Positions 8,143 through 16,973 of a stretch of 19,186 bases of DNA are shown one piece after another. The stretch is taken from NCBI GenBank assembly GCA_964555645.1, contig CAZKTA010000033.1:1-19186 (forward strand), read 5' to 3'. Below the pieces are notes generated by a model. That model had not been told where the DNA came from and did not search any database. It saw nothing but the letters and a program-made list of their open reading frames with translations. How positions within the stretch are numbered: position 1 is the stretch's first letter; each line of letters starts with the position of its first letter. The stretch comes from DTLC01 sp964555645 (GTDB lineage: Bacteria > Verrucomicrobiota > Verrucomicrobiia > Limisphaerales > DTLC01). A program made the position numbers and the translations under genes.

Positions 8143-8183
8143 GCAAACGGGGCGACCGTGACCGGCCGCCCCGCACGGTTTGC
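8143..8183 (-). terminator. Hairpin terminator after the duplicated secreted protein gene
   Basis: On the - strand, 11 bases past the stop codon, the sequence pairs GCAAAC with GTTTGC as the outer stem and GGGGCG with CGCCCC as the inner stem. A 5-base bulge (CGTGC) lies on one side, with a 12-base loop. It is followed by TTTGTT, a short imperfect U-run. The strong GC inner stem and its position support a factor-independent terminator closing the operon. Confidence 0.65.
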
Positions 8184-8193
8184 TCAGGATGAC

Positions 8194-11094
8194 CTATTGG
8201 GCCTTGACTCGGAAGAAGTTTGCGTCGCTGACGGGGACGGTGAACATAAGCGTTCCACCTGTGCCGGTCTGCGGATTGGACGGTGTTACGCCCGTTGCCT
8301 GTGCCCAGTTGCCAGGCAACGTGCCGGTGGATTCAAGGACATAGGTGTAACCAACTTGCGAGGTGCAGGTAATGACTGCGTTCGTACCGCTGAGCGCGAT
8401 TGTGAGCGTCGGCGGGTTCGGCGGCACGACCGCTGCCGGTTGAGGTTGTTCGCACGTTAGTGCTTTGGCCGTCGGCTTGATATGCCTGTTATCCAATAAA
8501 GCGGTCCAGTCCGCAAACCACAGCACATCCTTCAGAGCGCCTTTGTATGGCGCAGCAATGAAATAGCCGTCCTGTGGGGTGATCTTGTAGTCTTGGAACA
8601 CCGGGCTGTTGGGTTGGGGACGCGGGTCAAGGGCCTCGTTTTGTCCCCAGTCAATGCTGACAAGCAGCGGATTGGCAAACGCATTGGCGTTGGTGTTCAC
8701 AATCCCACGCCCGCCCACATTCTCCCAAAATAGGTTGTGCGTAACCGTCCCGTAGTAATTCGGCACGGTCGCCACCTGATCACGACCACGGAACTTCGTA
8801 AACACAGAGTTGTGAATCTTGCCGTAATACTCGCTGCGCGTGTTCATCGCCTCGCTGCCGGAGCCCGGGCCGCCCATCCCAATCAGCGTCACATTGTAAA
8901 TCTGGTGCTCGCCCAGCGGCGTCAGACCCGGCACGTTCACATTTGCACCACCCGACGGCTGCCCGTTCATCTCCAGACCCTCGTCGGCCAACACACCCTG
9001 AATACCAAACCAAAACTGGTGCTTGCCCTCGTGCCCCTGATCCATGTCAAACATCTCATCCGAGCAGAACGAGCTGACAAGATACCGGCTGTTAACTGCA
9101 CCGCCCCACCACTCAAACCCATCGTCTGCACAGGCGTACACCTCCACAAACTCAATTATCGTACCACGACCCACACCAGCCATGGACAGACCGTTCAACT
9201 CCTTGTTCGATTCCATGATCTTGCCTGCATACCGGATCGAAACAAAACGCATAGCCCCAGAGCTGTCGTCGTTGTCGTTGCCGCCCCACCGATGCAGATG
9301 CTGGCCGGTCACAGGGTCAATCGCGTCGCTCAACCCCTCGTAGATCTGCCAATAGCTCCCGTCAGGATTGGTGCCGCTGACCGCCTCGGCGTCTGGCCGG
9401 TTCATCTTACCGTAGCCTAGGATCACGATGCCGCCCCACAACCCACGCCCATCAGGCTCCGCAAGCAGCGGAATATCATACGGGTCGTTAAGGTCGTCAT
9501 CCTCAGCCGTGAAGATGATGGGGTTGCCGGGCGAACCCAGGGCGAAGATTTTGCCGCCACGACAGACGAACAGCGCGCCGTAGTTAGGCTGTGTGGCGCC
9601 TTTTTTACCGCGGATGACGGTGCCAGCCTCGATGTTCAACACCGCGTTGGACACCACATACACCCAGCCATCAAGAAGGTATTCATTATCGGCTGTCCAG
9701 TTGTTGGTACCGCGGAGAATTCCGGACACCGCCACGATGTTGGTGCTCTTCTGCTTTAGATGGCCGTTTTGATACAGCGCGGTCCAGCCGAGTAACCAGT
9801 TGTCGTTGGCGTTAAACGCGCCCTTGTAAGGCACCGGACAGAAAAACCCGTCATTTGGCGGGGTCTTGTAATCTTGGAACACCGGGCTGTTGGGTTGGGG
9901 ACGCGGGTCAAGGGCCTCGTTTTGTCCCCAGTCAATGCTGACAAGCAGCGGATTGGCAAACGCATTGGCGTTGGTGTTCACAATCCCACGCCCGCCCACA
10001 TTCTCCCAAAATAGGTTGTGCGTAACCGTCCCGTAGTAATTCGGCACGGTCGCCACCTGATCACGACCACGGAACTTCGTAAACACAGAGTTGTGAATCT
10101 TGCCGTAATACTCGCTGCGCGTGTTCATCGCCTCGCTGCCGGAGCCCGGGCCGCCCATCCCAATCAGCGTCACATTGTAAATCTGGTGCTCGCCCAGCGG
10201 CGTCAGACCCGGCACGTTCACATTTGCACCACCCGACGGCTGCCCGTTCATCTCCAGACCCTCGTCGGCCAACACACCCTGAATACCAAACCAAAACTGG
10301 TGCTTGCCCTCGTGCCCCTGATCCATGTCAAACATCTCATCCGAGCAGAACGAGCTGACAAGATACCGGCTGTTAACTGCACCGCCCCACCACTCAAACC
10401 CATCGTCTGCACAGGCGTACACCTCCACAAACTCAATTATCGTACCACGACCCACACCAGCCATGGACAGACCGTTCAACTCCTTGTTCGATTCCATGAT
10501 CTTGCCTGCATACCGGATCGAAACAAAACGCATAGCCCCAGAGCTGTCGTCGTTGTCGTTGCCGCCCCACCGATGCAGATGCTGGCCGGTCACAGGGTCA
10601 ATCGCGTCGCTCAACCCCTCGTAGATCTGCCAATAGCTCCCGTCAGGATTGGTGCCGCTGACCGCCTCGGCGTCTGGCCGGTTCATCTTACCGTAGCCTA
10701 GGATCACGATGCCGCCCCACAACCCACGCCCATCAGGCTCCGCAAGCAGCGGAATATCATACGGGTCGTTAAGGTCGTCATCCTCAGCCGTGAAGATGAT
10801 GGGGTTGCCGGGCGAACCCAGGGCGAAGATTTTGCCGCCACGACAGACGAACAGCGCGCCGTAGTTAGGCTGTGTGGCGCCTTTTTTACCGCGGATGACG
10901 GTGCCAGCCTCGATGTTCAACACCGCGTTGGACACCACATACACCCAACCGTCGAGCACGTACTCATTGGTGGCATACCAAGTGTTCGTGCCACGCAAAA
11001 TGCCGCTGACGTAAATAGTCGCGGCCCAACTGGAAGAGCCTCCCAACGCCAAGCTGGCGAGGAGCAACCAACTGCACAGGTTTCGTTTGATCAT
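8194..11094 (-). CDS. Secreted protein made of two near-identical copies of a whole beta-rich domain
   Basis: A 966-residue exported protein. Residues 1-25 are a signal peptide (basic MIKR, hydrophobic core, SSWA-A cleavage region). Two copies of one domain of about 427 residues follow, at about 26-452 and 453-880. A linker leads to a C-terminal tail domain (about 893-966) with YTYVLEST and a final FFRVKAQ, typical of secreted Verrucomicrobiota proteins. Each copy begins VSGILRGTN, has the pattern LDGWVYVVSNAVLNIEAGTVIRG seen as strand repeats, then GLWGGIVILGYG, GAMRFVSIRYAG, IEFVEVYACADDGFEWWGG and FDMDQGHEGKHQFWF, and closes with YKGA...GWTAL. This domain is known as a stand-alone, probably right-handed beta-helix, secreted protein encoded near TonB-dependent receptors in Bacteroidota and Gammaproteobacteria. 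Residues 50-407 and 477-834 are identical. It lies downstream of the receptor gene (296-base gap), suggesting a surface partner. Enzymatic activity is not evident. Confidence 0.9.
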   Translation of the reverse strand: MIKRNLCSWLLLASLALGGSSSWAATIYVSGILRGTNTWYATNEYVLDGWVYVVSNAVLNIEAGTVIRGKKGATQPNYGALFVCRGGKIFALGSPGNPIIFTAEDDDLNDPYDIPLLAEPDGRGLWGGIVILGYGKMNRPDAEAVSGTNPDGSYWQIYEGLSDAIDPVTGQHLHRWGGNDNDDSSGAMRFVSIRYAGKIMESNKELNGLSMAGVGRGTIIEFVEVYACADDGFEWWGGAVNSRYLVSSFCSDEMFDMDQGHEGKHQFWFGIQGVLADEGLEMNGQPSGGANVNVPGLTPLGEHQIYNVTLIGMGGPGSGSEAMNTRSEYYGKIHNSVFTKFRGRDQVATVPNYYGTVTHNLFWENVGGRGIVNTNANAFANPLLVSIDWGQNEALDPRPQPNSPVFQDYKTPPNDGFFCPVPYKGAFNANDNWLLGWTALYQNGHLKQKSTNIVAVSGILRGTNNWTADNEYLLDGWVYVVSNAVLNIEAGTVIRGKKGATQPNYGALFVCRGGKIFALGSPGNPIIFTAEDDDLNDPYDIPLLAEPDGRGLWGGIVILGYGKMNRPDAEAVSGTNPDGSYWQIYEGLSDAIDPVTGQHLHRWGGNDNDDSSGAMRFVSIRYAGKIMESNKELNGLSMAGVGRGTIIEFVEVYACADDGFEWWGGAVNSRYLVSSFCSDEMFDMDQGHEGKHQFWFGIQGVLADEGLEMNGQPSGGANVNVPGLTPLGEHQIYNVTLIGMGGPGSGSEAMNTRSEYYGKIHNSVFTKFRGRDQVATVPNYYGTVTHNLFWENVGGRGIVNTNANAFANPLLVSIDWGQNEALDPRPQPNSPVFQDYKITPQDGYFIAAPYKGALKDVLWFADWTALLDNRHIKPTAKALTCEQPQPAAVVPPNPPTLTIALSGTNAVITCTSQVGYTYVLESTGTLPGNWAQATGVTPSNPQTGTGGTLMFTVPVSDANFFRVKAQ
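8591..9666 (-). repeat. Perfect internal direct repeat, copy 2 (C-terminal domain)
   Basis: These 1,076 bases appear identical to 9872-10947 at a fixed offset of 1,281 bases, including synonymous positions. The matching ends abruptly: base 8590 (G) differs from 9871 (A), base 9667 (G) from 10948 (A), and beyond these points the copies differ at many positions. It was compared by eye and by identical reading frames in all phases. Confidence 0.9.
9872..10947 (-). repeat. Perfect internal direct repeat, copy 1 (N-terminal domain)
   Basis: Partner of 8591-9666. It encodes residues about 50-407 of the duplicated secreted protein. The flanking stretches, although homologous at protein level (for example GTNTWYATNEYVLDG against GTNNWTADNEYLLDG), differ at roughly a third of bases. 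Confidence 0.9.
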
Positions 11095-11390
11095 ATCTGT
11101 TGTTTCTGTCTTTCAGTTTGCTTTCGACTGCACCCGCCGGAAATCCAGCGAGCGATTTCAGGGCATATTTTTCATAGGGAATGGTAAACCGACAACGGCA
11201 GGACGGTTAAATGTGTGTATCGGTTTTGTGACGTGGGATCTGCTGGAGAGGCAATTGAGGCATCTTACAGATGTGTGCAAGGTACATTCCTTGGCGTCGC
11301 ACAAGAGCGCAGGGCCTGCAAGGACAGGTCGTGTGTTTGGCTCATATCGTAGGCTTTGTGCCAACACTTAGCACATGGTTAAACATCCAC

Positions 11391-14300
11391 TCAGAATTCA
11401 TAAGACAACGACAAACCAAGCGTAATGCCTTTGGTGTACGAGGAGTAACGGTATCGGGTGTCAGTCGGCCCATCCACCGCGTAGGACCGGATGATTTCCG
11501 GGTCGAGCAGGTTGCGGGCGGTGAAGCGGGCTTTGAAATGCTTGCCCAATTTTTGCGACACGACCAGGTCCAGGCTGGGGGCGGCCTGCTCATAGACATC
11601 GTAGCCGTTGTTGACGATCAAAGCCAGGCGCTCTGCCGCGTAGTAATAAACCAACGTGATCTGCGTGCCGGTGCGCTCAATTTCCCACGAAACGTCCGCG
11701 TTAATGATCAGCGGCGACTGGTCGTACAGCGGCCGGGTGGACACAAGTTTGCCCGTACCCTGGAGTTTGCGCTGCTGAATCTCTTCCTCGAGCGCTACCT
11801 CGGTGTTGATCCAGGCCACGTTCAGCCCCACGCTCAACGGGCGTAACGCGTCGGCCAGAAAGCCCAGGCTTTGCCGGCCCTCGAACTCGGCGCCCCAGAC
11901 GGTGGCTTCCGCGGTGTTCAGGAACGTGACGAAATCCGCAGAGGACGTCCACGACACGTTGCCATTGGGATCGAGCGTGGCGTTAAACTTCTCGATTGGG
12001 TTTTCCAAAACCTTGTAGAAACCGCCCAGGGACACCAAACCACCGTTGGCGGTGAACCATTCCCACCGCAGGTCATAGTTCTGGATATGCGACATTTTGA
12101 GAAAGGGATTGCCCTCGACGATCTGGTCGCCGGCCACGTCGAAGCTGCGGTACCGCGCAAACTCACGGTATGTAGGGCGGGCCACGGTTTCCGTGTAACT
12201 GAGCCGCAGGTGCATGCCGTCCCGCAGCTCCCAGCTCAGGTTTACCGCTGGTAGCAGGTCTGCCTGGTCAATGTTGCCGGTAAATACCTGGGCCGAGCCA
12301 AAGGCCGATGAGGCAATCTCAAGTTGCGTTGACTCGAATCGGACACCACCCATCATGCGTAGCCGTGTCACCAGCGGCACTTCGACCAATCCGTACACGG
12401 CCTGAATTTCCTGCGACCCATCGTAAAAATTGTTGCCGAGGTTTGAGTTGAGGCTGCGGGCAAACACGTACCGACGCGGGATACCCCGGACCGTCACAAC
12501 TTCTGGGGGCGGCGCGTTGGTGCCCAGCATGTATTCATACGGGAATGTCTCGGTGTCAACGATGCTGCCGGTGCCGCCCGAGTAGCTGAACGTGCGCTCG
12601 TTGAAGGCGCGCTCGGAGCTGCTGGTAAAAACTCCTGTCTTGATCTTCCACTCCAGGCCGCGGCCATCCTCCACAGGCAGGGTGAGGTCCAGCTTATAAT
12701 TTTGATTCAGGTCCTCTAGATGCCGGAAATAACGGGTAGGCCGTTCGGGAAATGGTGTATTGTTGCTGATAAGGTCCACGCCGCGCCGCGTGTCAGCCGG
12801 ATTCTGCGGGTTGGGGTAACTGATGAAATTGAAGTAGCGCAGGTCCGGTTCGTCCTGCGTCGTGCTGGCCAGCGATACCAACCAGTCCAACTGAAAATCG
12901 CTCAAGGCTGGGAACTTGTGCTCGCCGCGAAATTGGTGAGCGTTGAGGTTACGCTCCGTCCAATGCAGTACGTTGAGGTGGGTGCGACGCTCGCTGTTGA
13001 ATTGGTCCTCGCCGCTGCTTTCGATGCGCCCAAACAGCTTGCGGGCCATATCCTCGGCGTTTTGCGTGTAGAGGAACGTGTAATCCAACTTGTGATTCGG
13101 GAAAGGTTGCACCGCCAAATTTGCCAGCGCCGACCATTGCGCCAGTGCAGTCGCACGGCTGTCTTCATAGTCCTGATACAGATGCGGTGCGGCACCCCCG
13201 CGGGGTGCGTATCTACGACGAATGCCACCTTCATAAAACCGGAAGTCTCGCTCAAAGTTCATCCCGGCAAAGTAACCGATCGGCACGTCGCCGAGTTTTA
13301 CCGTGTCGCCGATCAGGAAATTAAGGTCGTGATCGGGCGGCGGTGCTTTGCGATAAGGCCCCATGTAGGGCGAGCCAAACGAGCGGACCAGGCGGTCCAT
13401 TTCCATGGCTGCTGCGGTTTTGTCGGCAAATGGAATGCTCAAACTGCCGCTTGTGGCCGTGCGCAATAACCGCTCTAGGTCGTTGCCCGTAACACCACGC
13501 AATTCCGCCGGCAAACTGCGCGTCCCATCGTCTAGCGCAAGCCAGTCCGTGCCGCCGCCGGGGTAGGTAAGGAACCGTTTGTTGCCTGTGGCTTGAGTGT
13601 TGTAACCCACACCGGCGCCAAGCTTAAAGATAAACCTCTCGGGAAATGACTTAGTGCGAATATCCATTGCACCCCCTGAAAAACCGCCAGGCAGGTCTGG
13701 TGTGAAAGTTTTGCTCACAACTACGCTGTCAATGACCTCTGCCGGGAACATGTCAAGTTGAGCAGCACGACGATACGGATCGGCGCTGGGAATATCCGCG
13801 CCGTTCAGCAACGCAATGTTATAGCGGTCGCTCAACCCGCGGATGACAGCGAACTTGCCTTCGACCACGGACACGCCGGTGATCTTAGTCATGATCTCGG
13901 CGGCGTCTCCTGCGGCTAACCGCGAGAAACGGTCCGAGCCAATCGCTTCAATCAGTGCGGTTGCGCTCTGGCGTTCCAACAACAACACCGCCGTTTGCTC
14001 GGTGAATTCCTCGGCGGTAACCTCGTATTCTTCCATCTCGTAAAACTCGGGGCGCAGACTGCCGTTGACGGTTGTTGTCTGGCCCGGCAACACGCGCACG
14101 TCGGTGACCACTGCCGTGGCAAAGCCGGCCTTGGAAAACCGCAGCACATGCTCGCCGGGCGGGACACTTTTCAACTCATACCTCCCTGCGGCATCGGTTT
14201 GCGTTGCCAAGGTTGTGCCGCGCACCGAAACCACCACACCCGATAATGGCGAGCCGTCCCACGTGTTGACCACCACGCCCGCCACAGCGCCGTTGTCCTG

Positions 14301-14456
14301 GGCGGTTGCCGGGATCACCATAGCCACAACAAACAATCCAACCACTAATCCCAAGAGCGTGGATTTCCTTCTGAATACACACGATGGACGCGCTGCCAGC
14401 CAAAGAGTGGCAGGGGCAACCTGTACGTTCTGTACGGCAGCCAGACGCGCGGTCAT
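11391..14456 (-). CDS. TonB-dependent outer-membrane receptor with carboxypeptidase-regulatory-like domain
   Basis: An outer-membrane active transporter of 1,021 residues with the ATG chosen here. After a long basic N-region the hydrophobic signal (about 34-52) ends PATA-QD. A carboxypeptidase regulatory-like beta-sandwich follows (about 57-134: GSPLSGVVVSVRGT, TDAAGRYELKSVPPGEHVLRFSKAGF), then a TonB-box-like stretch EEYEVTAEE (about 142-150). The plug domain follows (about 166-296), with IMTKITGVSVVEGKFAVIRGL and GGFSGGAMDIRTKSFPE, then a long beta-barrel whose last residues are SLSYEF; a terminal Phe is the classic outer-membrane barrel signature. The start is uncertain: the frame is open to a TTG at 14573, with ATGs at 14531, 14510 and 14456. 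The last has GGGGG/GGGA upstream and the shortest leader. It sits downstream of the TonB operon and upstream of the duplicated secreted protein, its likely partner. Substrate unknown. Confidence 0.93.
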   Translation of the reverse strand: MTARLAAVQNVQVAPATLWLAARPSCVFRRKSTLLGLVVGLFVVAMVIPATAQDNGAVAGVVVNTWDGSPLSGVVVSVRGTTLATQTDAAGRYELKSVPPGEHVLRFSKAGFATAVVTDVRVLPGQTTTVNGSLRPEFYEMEEYEVTAEEFTEQTAVLLLERQSATALIEAIGSDRFSRLAAGDAAEIMTKITGVSVVEGKFAVIRGLSDRYNIALLNGADIPSADPYRRAAQLDMFPAEVIDSVVVSKTFTPDLPGGFSGGAMDIRTKSFPERFIFKLGAGVGYNTQATGNKRFLTYPGGGTDWLALDDGTRSLPAELRGVTGNDLERLLRTATSGSLSIPFADKTAAAMEMDRLVRSFGSPYMGPYRKAPPPDHDLNFLIGDTVKLGDVPIGYFAGMNFERDFRFYEGGIRRRYAPRGGAAPHLYQDYEDSRATALAQWSALANLAVQPFPNHKLDYTFLYTQNAEDMARKLFGRIESSGEDQFNSERRTHLNVLHWTERNLNAHQFRGEHKFPALSDFQLDWLVSLASTTQDEPDLRYFNFISYPNPQNPADTRRGVDLISNNTPFPERPTRYFRHLEDLNQNYKLDLTLPVEDGRGLEWKIKTGVFTSSSERAFNERTFSYSGGTGSIVDTETFPYEYMLGTNAPPPEVVTVRGIPRRYVFARSLNSNLGNNFYDGSQEIQAVYGLVEVPLVTRLRMMGGVRFESTQLEIASSAFGSAQVFTGNIDQADLLPAVNLSWELRDGMHLRLSYTETVARPTYREFARYRSFDVAGDQIVEGNPFLKMSHIQNYDLRWEWFTANGGLVSLGGFYKVLENPIEKFNATLDPNGNVSWTSSADFVTFLNTAEATVWGAEFEGRQSLGFLADALRPLSVGLNVAWINTEVALEEEIQQRKLQGTGKLVSTRPLYDQSPLIINADVSWEIERTGTQITLVYYYAAERLALIVNNGYDVYEQAAPSLDLVVSQKLGKHFKARFTARNLLDPEIIRSYAVDGPTDTRYRYSSYTKGITLGLSLSYEF

Positions 14457-14598
14457 CCCGGTCCATTCCCCCGCATTTGTGGAACCAGAGCAGTTGCTTG
14501 CTGTGGACATTGCGCCAGGCTGGTAACCCATTTTACCCGGGAGGATACAGTTCTTTGGGTTCACTGTTTGCAAAGGGCGGGAGTCTGTTTGAATAGCT

Positions 14599-16293
14599 TT
14601 ACGACCGCCCAGCCAATTGTTCCACCTTTTCCAAATACCGCTGCACGTTGTCGCGCGGACGCACCTTCTGCGCCTTGCGCAGCGTCTCGGCCGCCAGCGC
14701 GTATTTGCCGGACTTCACCAGCAGTTGCGCTTGCTTGACGAAGGCGTCGGCCTCAAACCCAGCCAGCTTTGCCGCAGCGTCGTAGCGTAATGCAGCTCGC
14801 TCGACTTCACCCTGCTGCGCGTAGTAATCACCGGCCAACAACAACGCTTCGCCATCGAGCGGATTACGCGCTATGATCTGCTCCAACACTTGGATGGCCT
14901 CCTGGCCCGAGCCGGTGGCCAGCGCCACTTTTGCCTCCTGCTTGAGCAGCTTCAATTCATCATCCGGCGCGAGGTTGCCGGCCGCGACCGCGCGGATGCG
15001 TTCGCACAGCACTTTTGCCTCGGCATACGCGCTGTAACCGGTCAAAAGCTCAGCCGCACGCAGGGCTTTGGCCGGCCGTTGCCAGCCGTCCTTCTCTAGC
15101 GCGGCGCGGTAGGCATCCAGCGCAAGTTCTCGCGCGTCCTGGCTGAGGTAAATGTCACCCAGCGTGAACAGGTGGTCGGCGGTTGCCTTGTCGAGCCGGC
15201 GCAGGACCTCGAAGTTGACTGCAGCCTTGGTCAGTTCGTTCTTCTGCAAGTACACGTTGGCTTGGATGCTCCAGAAAGTATCCCGGTCGGGATGCTTTTG
15301 CAGAAGCTCATCCAGTAATGCCAGCGCTGCATCGTAGTTGGCCTGTCCGACGAGGCTCTTCACCAGGCCAAGCTGGAAATCCAGGTTGGCCGGTTCTAAC
15401 AACAGCGCCTGGCGGTAGGCGGCCTCGGCTGAGACAAACCGCCCGGCGTTCAAATGCGCGAAGCCAAGCAGACCAAAGGTGCGCGAATCAACGTCCCCGA
15501 GCGTGACACTGCGCGCCAGCGGGCCGACCGCTGCGTCGAACTTCCCATCGCGCGCCAGTGCCAGGCCGAGATTCTTCCATGCGCGTCTGAAGCTCGGGAA
15601 CTTGGCCACGGCCTGCTCGAAATATTTCACAGCGTTGGTAAGGTCCTCGTGTTGGAAATGGATGTTGCCGACCAAAAAATCAAACAGTGCGCTTGCGTCG
15701 GGCTTGATGCGCGCCTCTAATTCGGGGATCGCTTTCTTGGGGTCCTGGCGCAGCAGCGGCAGGACTTTCTCGCGGTAGAACTGCTGCTCCTCAGCGCTGA
15801 GGCGCGGCTCGATCTCTGCGGCGAATCCGTAGCTGCCGGCCAGCCGCCGATGAAACTCCGGGTCGTTCCAGAGGCTTGCCAGCGGGTGGTCATCCGCAAC
15901 GGGAGTGAAGCCGATCGGGACAGTGTCCTTTGACGCCGCCGGCTCGGTCTTGCGGGCGGATTTCGCGGCGGCCCGGCGCTCGGTGGTTGTATTCTGCTTG
16001 GGCTGATCGGTGGCACAAACGGCCGCTAGAGACAGTCCAAGCACAAGAAAACTCCCCCAAAACACCCGTGCTATGCCAGCCGAGCGAGCGTGGGTAAGAC
16101 CATCGCGGATTGATAGCCCACGTGCGCTCCCGAAGCCCAAGCAAGTTTGCACGCTCCAAAACCTTTCGGCATGCACCGGGCGTTTGAAGTACAGCGACTT
16201 GTCGCCGCTGTTACCACGCGGCGCGGGCAGGTTGTCCGCCACACCATACACAGGGGCGGATGACAAAACGAAACTACAGATTGAATTCTGCAT
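14599..16293 (-). CDS. Exported TPR-repeat protein of the TonB cluster
   Basis: A tetratricopeptide-repeat protein, probably periplasmic. A hydrophobic segment VFWGSFLVLGLSLAAVCA is followed by a low-complexity stretch rich in Lys, Thr and Ala, then degenerate 34-residue helical repeats to the C-terminus. Examples are ALFDFLVGNIHFQHEDLTNAVKYFEQAVAKFP, AWKNLGLALARDGKFDAAVGPL, FGLLGFAHLNAGRFVSAEAAYRQALLLEP and EALLLAGDYYAQQGEVERAALRYDAAAKL; each short run shows the W/L-G-Y-A-P spacing. The start is doubtful: the frame is open to 16398 inside tonB, the first ATG after the tonB stop is 16293, and GTG/TTG codons at 16152, 16140 and 16065 would give shorter leaders nearer the hydrophobic segment. 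The residues encoded between 16293 and about 16150 do not look protein-like, so a downstream start is possible. A TPR gene at this place is typical of TonB2-type operons, where it may help assemble or anchor the complex. Confidence 0.88.
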   Translation of the reverse strand: MQNSICSFVLSSAPVYGVADNLPAPRGNSGDKSLYFKRPVHAERFWSVQTCLGFGSARGLSIRDGLTHARSAGIARVFWGSFLVLGLSLAAVCATDQPKQNTTTERRAAAKSARKTEPAASKDTVPIGFTPVADDHPLASLWNDPEFHRRLAGSYGFAAEIEPRLSAEEQQFYREKVLPLLRQDPKKAIPELEARIKPDASALFDFLVGNIHFQHEDLTNAVKYFEQAVAKFPSFRRAWKNLGLALARDGKFDAAVGPLARSVTLGDVDSRTFGLLGFAHLNAGRFVSAEAAYRQALLLEPANLDFQLGLVKSLVGQANYDAALALLDELLQKHPDRDTFWSIQANVYLQKNELTKAAVNFEVLRRLDKATADHLFTLGDIYLSQDARELALDAYRAALEKDGWQRPAKALRAAELLTGYSAYAEAKVLCERIRAVAAGNLAPDDELKLLKQEAKVALATGSGQEAIQVLEQIIARNPLDGEALLLAGDYYAQQGEVERAALRYDAAAKLAGFEADAFVKQAQLLVKSGKYALAAETLRKAQKVRPRDNVQRYLEKVEQLAGRS

Positions 16294-16313
16294 CAGAGAG
16301 TTAAGTTGAGCAT

Positions 16314-16970
16314 TCACGTGTTGATTCGAAAACGAATGGGCAAACGCATGTAACAACGCACTGGCTCGCCGTCCTTCTGGCCGGGTCGGAACTTCCACTT
16401 GCGCACCGCCTCCAGTGCGGGCCGCTCGAACTCCGGTCGGGACGAACTTTCCACACGCACGTCTTCTACGCGCCCTGACTCATCAATCACAAACACCAAC
16501 GTGACCAACCCCTCGACACGCGCCTTGCGCAGCTCGGGCGGATACTGCGGCGGCACAGATGCAATCAACTCAGGCCGTTTCTCCAAATCCGCCACGTCAA
16601 AGACGTCCACCAACAGCCCGCCTTCATCACTGGCCACGAACGACCCAAATCCCGCCAGTGCGCCGCCTGTGCCGACCGCGATGTCCAGGTCGATGTTCAG
16701 TTGCATCGGCGGCGGTGCATCGCTGAGTTGAGGTGTGGGTAGTTCAGATTTTTCCTCCGGCGGCGGTGGCGGCGGCGGTTCGAGCTCGGGCATCTGCGCT
16801 TCGAGCTGGGCAGTGTCCACTTTGCTTAGCAAGAGCGGCTTGTTCAGTTCGCTGGACACCATCTGGGTAAGCGGCAGCACCAAAAAGACGGCAAGTGTCA
16901 GCGCCAGTGCACCAAGAATCGGCCAGACCGGATTTGTCGCGCTGGTTGGTGGCGTGTAAACCCTGCGCAT
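16314..16970 (-). CDS. tonB: TonB energy-transducing protein
   Basis: A 218-residue inner-membrane protein that carries energy from the ExbB/ExbD motor across the periplasm to outer-membrane receptors. It has a short cytoplasmic N-terminus, a single membrane anchor at about residues 15-37 (PVWPILGALALTLAVFLVLP), and a proline-rich spacer (ELEPPPPPPPEEK). The C-terminal TonB domain reads PQYPPELRKARVEGLVTLVFV-IDESGRVEDVRV-ESS and ends in ALEAVRKWKFRPGQKDGEPV, the core fold with the YP motif that contacts TonB boxes. The length is close to the usual 200-250. The ATG at 16970 lies 3 bases after the stop of a small frame that fills the gap to exbD. The spacer is short, as in TonB2-type proteins, which fits the TtpC/ExbB/ExbD order around it. 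Confidence 0.95.
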   Translation of the reverse strand: MRRVYTPPTSATNPVWPILGALALTLAVFLVLPLTQMVSSELNKPLLLSKVDTAQLEAQMPELEPPPPPPPEEKSELPTPQLSDAPPPMQLNIDLDIAVGTGGALAGFGSFVASDEGGLLVDVFDVADLEKRPELIASVPPQYPPELRKARVEGLVTLVFVIDESGRVEDVRVESSSRPEFERPALEAVRKWKFRPGQKDGEPVRCYMRLPIRFRINT

Positions 16971-16973
16971 GAC

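Noticed and set aside
8737..9420. Long + strand frame (227 codons), repeated at 10018-10701
   Set aside because: It is the antisense shadow of the duplicated secreted protein gene. It appears twice only because the DNA is duplicated, and the residue composition is not protein-like.
12720..13469. 249-codon + strand frame inside the receptor gene
   Set aside because: Antisense shadow of the TonB-dependent receptor, which has continuous recognisable domains on the other strand.
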